9,106 nucleotides of DNA from an uncultured Mobiluncus sp. (lineage in GTDB: Bacteria; Actinomycetota; Actinomycetes; Actinomycetales; Actinomycetaceae), in the NCBI RefSeq assembly GCF_902488535.1, contig NZ_CABTWO010000033.1, forward strand, positions 1 to 9,106. The letters run 5' to 3'. Within the stretch, counting starts at the first letter, position 1. Each line of letters begins with the position of its first letter. The notes under the pieces are model-generated. The model ran no database searches, had not been told where the DNA came from, and saw only the letters and a list, made by a program, of their open reading frames with translations. Made by a program: the position numbers and the translations under genes. This document shows, piece after piece, positions 5,901 to 9,106 of this stretch.

Positions 5901-7997
5901 GGTTTGCAAGCCCGGATCCGGGGCGTGCTTCAGCGCGACCCCGAACGCGTCGAGGATAAATAGGTTGATGTGCCGGTCTCGAATGATCTGTTTCGCGCGG
6001 CGCGGCAGGCTCGCCCACAGCTCGGCGGGAGTTTTGTCGGACTGCAGGATAAACGTCCCGCCCTCGGCCAAGCCCTTCAGCGGGTTCGTGTGGGCAAACA
6101 CCATGTGGTCCGGGCTGACCACAATCTCTACGTCCTCCAGCTCGGCATTCGTAATCCTAATGGTTTCCGGGCTCAACGTGATGTAGTAGTTCGTGGCCGC
6201 TCCCGATTTTTCCGAACCGTACTTCGGGGCGGCTTTGCTGTGCAAGTGCAGCATTTCAGCCAAAATGTCGGCCAGTAGTTTCCCGGTCGCAATCGTGCCG
6301 TAGCCGCCCACCGAGTGGAATCGAATCCGCATCGCTTCCTTGGGCAGCAGGTCTTTCGGGTTTTCTTCCAGGTGAAGGGCCATTTTGGCGGTGTCCGGGT
6401 AGGCTTCGCGCAGCCGGTCCTGCATCGCCTTTTGTTCCCCGGTCGCGTCATCGGCAAAGAACGTCGAGCCGATATAGAACTCGGGAGCGAGGTCGCCGGC
6501 CTGCATCGCTTTGAACGTGGCGATGAGGTGGCGCGGCTGGACGTCGTGGCCACCCAAGCCAAAGAATCCGGTGGACAGCTGGGGCATTTCCCCGGTTTTC
6601 ACGGCGGGAATATCGGGGTAGCGCGCGGGCAGGTCACGCTTGGCGGCCCCCGCGTTTTGGCCGGATTTCACCAGGGCGCCGTTGACGAACTTCGTCAAGG
6701 CCGCCTGGTCGGAACGCTCCAGCACCGTCACGGCTTTCGCGCCCTTGAGAGCCGCCACCAACTCGGCCTCCGGGAACGGCTGCAACATGACAATCTGGAC
6801 CAGACCGACCTTGAGACCCTGATTCCGCAAGTACGGCAGTACCGCCCGCACGTCCTCGCAAATCGAGCCGACACCGACCATGATGACGTCCGCATCCTCG
6901 CAGTTAAAGGTTTTCACCGGGGCGTAATCGCTGCCGGTCAGGGCGTTATATTCGTCCATCGCCTGGCGCACTAGGCGCGGCACGTCCGCCACAAAGTGGG
7001 TGCGGTGGTCGGCTACCCCGGCTTGGAAATCCGGCTGGTTTTGCACCGGACCGGTCAAGCCCGGATTGTCCACATCCACCAGGGACGGGATAAGTTTGCG
7101 GGTGCCTCGCGCCGGAGCGTTGACCCACTGGCGGCGCCACTTGGCGACTTCCGCCGCGGGCAGATGCCCCGCGATTTCCCGGTCAAACAGCTCGCCGCAG
7201 CAGTCATTTTCGATGGCGTCGGCGTTATCGGCGCAGTTCAGGAACGACCGCAGCGTCTCGAGGGAGGCGGGCGCCAGCACCGACCTTTTGCTCTCCAGGA
7301 ACTGACCAAACTGGAAAACCCGACCTTTGGCGCCAAACAAGATTTCCTGAGCGGCGGTGGGGCAGGGAATGTAGCCCTTGGGGTCGCCCAAGTATTCCTT
7401 GACCAGCTCGGCTTCCGGCAGGCGCGCTTCGCTCATCATGTGGGAAGTCGCGAAACCATCCATGCAGTTCGCCACCGGAATCAAGGACAGCGACGAGGCG
7501 CGGTAAGAAATCAGCGCCAGGTTCGCGGCCTCCTCCGGGTTTGCCCCAAACAGGACCGTGTAACCGGCTGGGAGCAGGGCATATACGTCGTCGTGGCCGC
7601 CCATCACGTTCAGCGAGTGGCGGGAAACGACGCGCGCCGCGACCTGCAGCACGAAACCGCCAATGCGCTTGCCGACAGTGACGAAGTGGGACTCCAAACC
7701 ATAGAGGATACCCTGCGAGCTGGAGGCGTTCGAGATGAACTTGCCGCCGGTCAGGGCCGCGCCCATCGCCCCGGACTGGGCGGAGTGCTCGCCTTCGGGC
7801 TCAAAGAAGAAGGGGTGCTGACCCCACACGTTCTTTTGACCTGCCGCCACCGCAGCTTCGAACGTTTCCGAGATTTCCGTCGAAGGGGTGATGGGATAGC
7901 CGATGACACCTCCACACACCATGTTCATTACGCGGGCAACCGCACCGTTGCCGTTGATAACTTCCACTTTGCCGGGATACTTCGGCTGGTCTACCAT
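2976..7997 (-). CDS. por: Single-chain pyruvate (2-oxoacid):ferredoxin oxidoreductase with extra C-terminal ferredoxin domain, 1673 aa
   Basis: Oxidative decarboxylation of a 2-oxoacid, most likely pyruvate, with CoA and ferredoxin reduction in the cytoplasm. Domain order is that of NifJ/PFOR. Residues 1 to about 260 form the pyrimidine-binding domain with YPITPST (34-40), the catalytic-type Glu E70 and R122. From about 361 comes the transketolase-C-like domain. Residues 556 to about 740 form the gamma domain (GGYGTIATGK, 564-573). Two CxxCxxCxxxC motifs follow (C869-C879 and C993-C1003). The TPP domain has proximal-cluster cysteines C1069, C1072, C1157 and C1359, GGDG with D1246, and T1274/N1279 in NTGAYSNTGGQ. 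T37, R122 and N1279 match residues that contact pyruvate in Desulfovibrio PFOR. The usual length is about 1170-1230 aa. The excess lies in insertions between the two ferredoxin motifs and between C1072 and C1157, and in a C-terminal tail. That tail has a charged helical, probably coiled-coil stretch at 1494-1560, an Ala/Gly linker at 1571-1598, and a single-cluster ferredoxin-like domain with C1611, C1614, C1617 and C1667. Start ATG 7997 has a good ribosome site seven bases upstream. The class is sure; pyruvate as substrate is likely; another 2-oxoacid is possible. Confidence 0.93.
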   Translation of the reverse strand: MVDQPKYPGKVEVINGNGAVARVMNMVCGGVIGYPITPSTEISETFEAAVAAGQKNVWGQHPFFFEPEGEHSAQSGAMGAALTGGKFISNASSSQGILYGLESHFVTVGKRIGGFVLQVAARVVSRHSLNVMGGHDDVYALLPAGYTVLFGANPEEAANLALISYRASSLSLIPVANCMDGFATSHMMSEARLPEAELVKEYLGDPKGYIPCPTAAQEILFGAKGRVFQFGQFLESKRSVLAPASLETLRSFLNCADNADAIENDCCGELFDREIAGHLPAAEVAKWRRQWVNAPARGTRKLIPSLVDVDNPGLTGPVQNQPDFQAGVADHRTHFVADVPRLVRQAMDEYNALTGSDYAPVKTFNCEDADVIMVGVGSICEDVRAVLPYLRNQGLKVGLVQIVMLQPFPEAELVAALKGAKAVTVLERSDQAALTKFVNGALVKSGQNAGAAKRDLPARYPDIPAVKTGEMPQLSTGFFGLGGHDVQPRHLIATFKAMQAGDLAPEFYIGSTFFADDATGEQKAMQDRLREAYPDTAKMALHLEENPKDLLPKEAMRIRFHSVGGYGTIATGKLLADILAEMLHLHSKAAPKYGSEKSGAATNYYITLSPETIRITNAELEDVEIVVSPDHMVFAHTNPLKGLAEGGTFILQSDKTPAELWASLPRRAKQIIRDRHINLFILDAFGVALKHAPDPGLQTRMMGVAFIGAIATKVDRIASGASEADMLAKIREQIEHKFGAKGPAIVEANMAVVKDGAAATQKVDWEQLDADPGTSGAAQGGGSAQSRPVLDASLSATMCQRGSTGCALTAGLFDRDYFRRVVAEPFAQGTISEAPVYPGTGYFLPPASSATKDKGLFRRNIPVFEASLCTGCMECALACPDGAIPNTVFGIDTLLQTAIDQSGEAGASLKSQVDAISEAMRAALLDTKARPEIADVFTTAATSQNADPAAVAAVADTLRTFPVARTRPFFDSTEKRQPGAGVLFSATIDPWKCTGCLECVAVCGPNALIGTDQDDEVLATAQQRFAFLTKLPNSPAEFSDPNGGPSLDMKRIFLNRDNYYATIGGHGACRGCGEVTAVRQTMALANDINNGRVSRHRQELEELVAALDAKRQTVTDAELGALIDQVRERLEQRLYRYEGPAGGRGPAAAVIANSTGCSSVYASTAPFNPYQQPWVNSLFQDAQPLAKGIYEGLAADLSMDVLALRQARAILAGATGADIPNDAPEWKQFTDEELALMPAVMSIGGDGASYDIGFGAMSRILASGTPVKMLVLNTGAYSNTGGQASTASLEGQDADLSRYGKYLKGKSEQRKELGLLAAMHPNVLVVSTSTAYQGHFLKNVSHALAQVDYPALIDVYTPCQPEHGIGDDMASEHSRLAVKSRVSPLFVHEPAHDEFSDRFIIDGNPDVKKLWSRYKLSYHDADGNAQLMDLPYTPADFAYSELRFKKHFRPLPENAENPTTVADYVEMDADTRDTATPFIYTSGADGGLAKIQVSPSIVKLTEQCREHWTFLQYLAGQDLAEARKAHADLEKELTEARDAAAKSQEETIELMAKAMAEVAATGTTTTPLPFLGGFGGGASTAGGASGAAASDAATADSGAPFRYELAKIAQCTDCKTCYQEIPEYFEPSTEIIDGKPTPVARLIPGSLESVEVTDELRARVAKVVANCDAEIIL

Positions 7998-8004
7998 TAC
8001 AGAT

Positions 8005-8012
8005 TCCTCTCC
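8005..8012 (-). promoter_or_regulatory. Ribosome binding site of the por gene
   Basis: The coding strand reads GGAGAGGA seven bases before ATG 7997, a near-consensus Shine-Dalgarno. It supports this start over any internal ATG; the conserved PFOR N-terminus (YPITPST at residue 34) sits at the expected distance. Confidence 0.75.
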
Positions 8013-8057
8013 GATGGGATGATTTTGGGATTGCGTGGCCGTGGCCCAGTGATTCGA

Positions 8058-8086
8058 ATCCTACCCTGATTTTAGTAACATCTCTT
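8058..8086 (-). promoter_or_regulatory. Candidate promoter of the por/flavoprotein operon
   Basis: The 174-bp gap between the PKD gene and por has no ORF. On the minus strand it holds TAGGAT (8063-8058), a common actinobacterial -10 form, about 60 bases before the start codon. The hexamer 17 bases upstream (AAGAGA, 8086-8081) is a poor -35. TAAAAT (8074-8069) is a rival -10. The -10 borders a perfect 10-bp palindrome, GATTCGAATC (8051-8060). No recognised Rex, FNR or Fur operator is visible. The placement is inferred and weak. Confidence 0.25.
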
Positions 8087-8171
8087 TGCCCGCGCGAGAA
8101 CTCAGAATGAGAGGTTGTTGGCCGTGACCCCTGGGACTGTTCGGAATGCAAGGGTTGGCGCGGTTTGGGAT

Positions 8172-8861
8172 TTAGGAAAGGTAGGGAATCAGGTATTTGA
8201 CCAGGAACTCGGATGAGGTGCTATCGGTGTAGATGTCGCCGGGAATTTTCTGAGGTTTTTCTTTCCCAATAACCCAAGTCGCCCGCCAGTGAATCCGGCA
8301 GGTAATCTTGTAACGGCCGATACGTTGATATTTGTGGGTGACGGTGCCGTTTGGCCAAGGCGCTCCCGCGTCCGCGCCGGAATCCGTAGTTTCGCCGTCG
8401 CCCCACTTCCATTCAAACCTAACCGGGACAGCGGTGATGGTCAAGGTCTGCGACGCCACTGTTTTTACGAACTTTTGAGGCTTGGCGTCCGCCCAGATGA
8501 ACAGGTCTTTATTCACGGCCACGCGGCCTTTACCGGGGTTCATAAACAATTTCGGGGGCTCAACTTTGACTTTCAGCGCCTTGCGTAGCTCCCGGTTCCA
8601 GTCATAGGAATTTTGCAGGAAAAGACTGGTTTTCTTACCTTTCGACCCGCCCTTGCCGTTCGCGCCGGACTTCGAAAGAAGTGGGTTATACACATACGAG
8701 TTGGAGCCGGCGAAGGATCCGCTGACGACCCCCTGAATCACATTCCCAATCCCGCTGAAATCCCCGACGAGAGCGTTCGCCGAGTCGACCCCCACTCCTG
8801 AAAGCGCAAATGAAGTCACGATAGCTGCAGTAAACATACGGGCGCGCCGGGAAAAACTCAC
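8172..8861 (-). CDS. Secreted PKD-fold protein of unknown function, 229 aa
   Basis: Signal peptide: basic n-region (SRRAR, residues 4-8), hydrophobic stretch about 9-25, and an A-N-A cleavage site at 28-30. The mature protein starts with a Gly/Ser-rich segment, a Lys/Gly-rich patch at 64-77 and a middle region without a recognised domain. A PKD-type beta-sandwich signature follows: WKWGDG (151-156), then HKYQRIGRY (176-184), matching the family pattern W-x-F/W-G-D-G ... H-x-Y-x-x-x-G-x-Y. There is no LPxTG motif or C-terminal membrane segment, so it is probably released or held by partners. Such small exported PKD proteins are frequent in Actinobacteria; their roles are mostly unknown, adhesion or envelope assembly being guesses. 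The start is GTG 8861. An in-frame TAG lies nine bases upstream of that codon, so no earlier start exists. No good Shine-Dalgarno is visible for it or for ATG 8837, which would remove the basic n-region. It is separated from por by 174 bp and is probably a separate transcript. Confidence 0.8.
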   Translation of the reverse strand: MSFSRRARMFTAAIVTSFALSGVGVDSANALVGDFSGIGNVIQGVVSGSFAGSNSYVYNPLLSKSGANGKGGSKGKKTSLFLQNSYDWNRELRKALKVKVEPPKLFMNPGKGRVAVNKDLFIWADAKPQKFVKTVASQTLTITAVPVRFEWKWGDGETTDSGADAGAPWPNGTVTHKYQRIGRYKITCRIHWRATWVIGKEKPQKIPGDIYTDSTSSEFLVKYLIPYLS

Positions 8862-8966
8862 TTTTTCAAGCTACCGCGCCAGAAGTGCGCTACCCAAGCC
8901 GATGCCAGCCGGGACAGGAGCCGCCTGCCTGGGATTTCGAGGAAGCACACGGAAACGAAGTGTGGA

Positions 8967-8985
8967 TTGCCAACTTTTTTGCCAA
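8967..8985. repeat. Direct repeat TTGCCAA x2, 12-bp period
   Basis: TTGCCAA occurs at 8967-8973 and again at 8979-8985 with a five-base T-rich spacer. The period is a little over one helical turn, so two proteins bound there would lie on nearly the same face of the DNA. It lies roughly 105-125 bases upstream of the PKD start codon. An operator role is inferred only. Confidence 0.4.
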
Positions 8986-9041
8986 GATGAAATATTTTTT
9001 GGATTTATAGGTGGAGAATAGCCGGCAAAATAACCATAAAT

Positions 9042-9061
9042 GAAATTGCCCCGGCAATTTC
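9042..9061. promoter_or_regulatory. 20-bp palindrome, candidate operator or hairpin
   Basis: Arms GAAATTGCC (9042-9050) and GGCAATTTC (9053-9061) are perfectly inverted around CC. This size and symmetry fit the site of a dimeric repressor (TetR, MarR or GntR type) as well as an RNA hairpin. The absence of a U-run on either strand argues against a simple terminator. The dyad is certain; the function is a guess. Confidence 0.45.
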
Positions 9062-9079
9062 CTTGTTTAAGGACCGGGG
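9049..9079 (-). terminator. Longer hairpin overlapping the 20-bp palindrome, possibly the terminator of a gene to the right
   Basis: On the minus strand CCCCGG (9079-9074) pairs with CCGGGG (9054-9049), and inside it CCTT (9072-9069) pairs with AAGG (9064-9061) around a four-base loop. The two helices are separated by an unequal internal loop. The following bases (CAATTTCATTT) are only moderately T-rich. It cannot form together with the hairpin at 9042-9061 because they share bases 9049-9054 and 9061. If a minus-strand gene ends just right of the window, this may be its terminator. Confidence 0.25.
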
Positions 9080-9106
9080 TGCAGGAAACAGACGTATACC
9101 GAAACA

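Larger units (their letters stand above)
8862..9106. other. Upstream intergenic region of the PKD gene; no gene found
   Basis: About 245 bases with a marked AT-rich core (about 8975-9045), unlike the GC-rich flanks, as expected of a promoter region. On the minus strand TATAAA (about 9009-9004) is a possible -10, but no good -35 stands at the right distance. The region holds repeated TTGCC/GGCAA boxes, a 20-bp palindrome and an overlapping longer hairpin. A 41-codon plus-strand frame (GTG 8885 to TAG at 9010) has no ribosome site and no recognised homologue, so I do not call it a gene. Confidence 0.5.

Noticed and set aside
8040..8065. A tRNA T-arm-like string (GATTCGAATCC) in the gap between the PKD gene and por
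   Set aside because: No acceptor stem, D-arm or anticodon arm can be folded around it on either strand; it is just a short palindrome.
6996..8069. A 357-codon open frame on the plus strand, antisense to the start of por
   Set aside because: It lies almost fully opposite conserved PFOR domain I, has composition typical of the reverse complement of GC-rich coding DNA (many Arg, Gly, Val, His), and has no ribosome site. It is a shadow frame.
8885..9010. 41-codon plus-strand frame ending in a plausible-looking peptide (EVWIANFFAKMKYFLDL)
   Set aside because: It starts with GTG without a ribosome site, resembles no family I know, and occupies the likely promoter region of the PKD gene. It might be a gene relic, but I cannot support that.

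Overview
The window is GC-rich (roughly 60 percent by eye) and its genes strongly prefer G or C at third codon positions. It carries no rRNA, tRNA, insertion sequence or CRISPR array. All three protein genes read on the minus strand. The contents are an oxygen-sensitive pyruvate:ferredoxin-type oxidoreductase, an Nfn/GltD-type flavoprotein, and a small secreted PKD-fold protein of a kind common in high-GC Gram-positives. Together these suggest an anaerobic or facultative actinobacterium. The Actinomycetaceae (a Mobiluncus/Actinomyces-like organism) is my best guess, but this is inference from gene style, not a database match.

Layout in the direction of transcription, right to left. Positions 9106-8862 are an AT-richer upstream region with repeated TTGCC/GGCAA boxes and a near-perfect 20-bp palindrome. 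Positions 8861-8172 encode a secreted PKD-fold protein. Positions 8171-7998 are a 174-bp gap that probably carries the promoter of the next two genes. Positions 7997-2976 encode a very large (1673 aa) single-chain 2-oxoacid (pyruvate):ferredoxin oxidoreductase. Seventeen bases later, positions 2958-142 encode a 938-aa fusion of a GltD/NfnB-like flavoprotein with an NfnA/SudB-like ferredoxin-NADP reductase. Positions 141-1 are non-coding and dominated by inverted repeats: a probable terminator hairpin, then a nested palindrome about 100 bp long.

The two large genes almost certainly form one transcript and one electron-transfer unit. The first would oxidise pyruvate with CoA to acetyl-CoA and CO2 and pass electrons along [4Fe-4S] clusters, ending in an extra ferredoxin-like domain tethered to its own C-terminus. 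The second has the cofactor motifs of an NAD(P)H/ferredoxin flavoenzyme: two GltD-type nucleotide-binding motifs plus an FNR module with the 3-Cys/1-Asp [2Fe-2S] signature of NfnA. The pair could therefore act as a two-chain pyruvate:NAD(P)+ oxidoreductase, or couple pyruvate oxidation to flavin-based bifurcation. The oddities are mostly extra parts: insertions in the PFOR ferredoxin and TPP domains, a tethered terminal ferredoxin, an unassigned N-terminal domain on the flavoprotein, an altered cysteine pattern in its Fe-S motif, and a pure GAA-type tandem repeat inside it.
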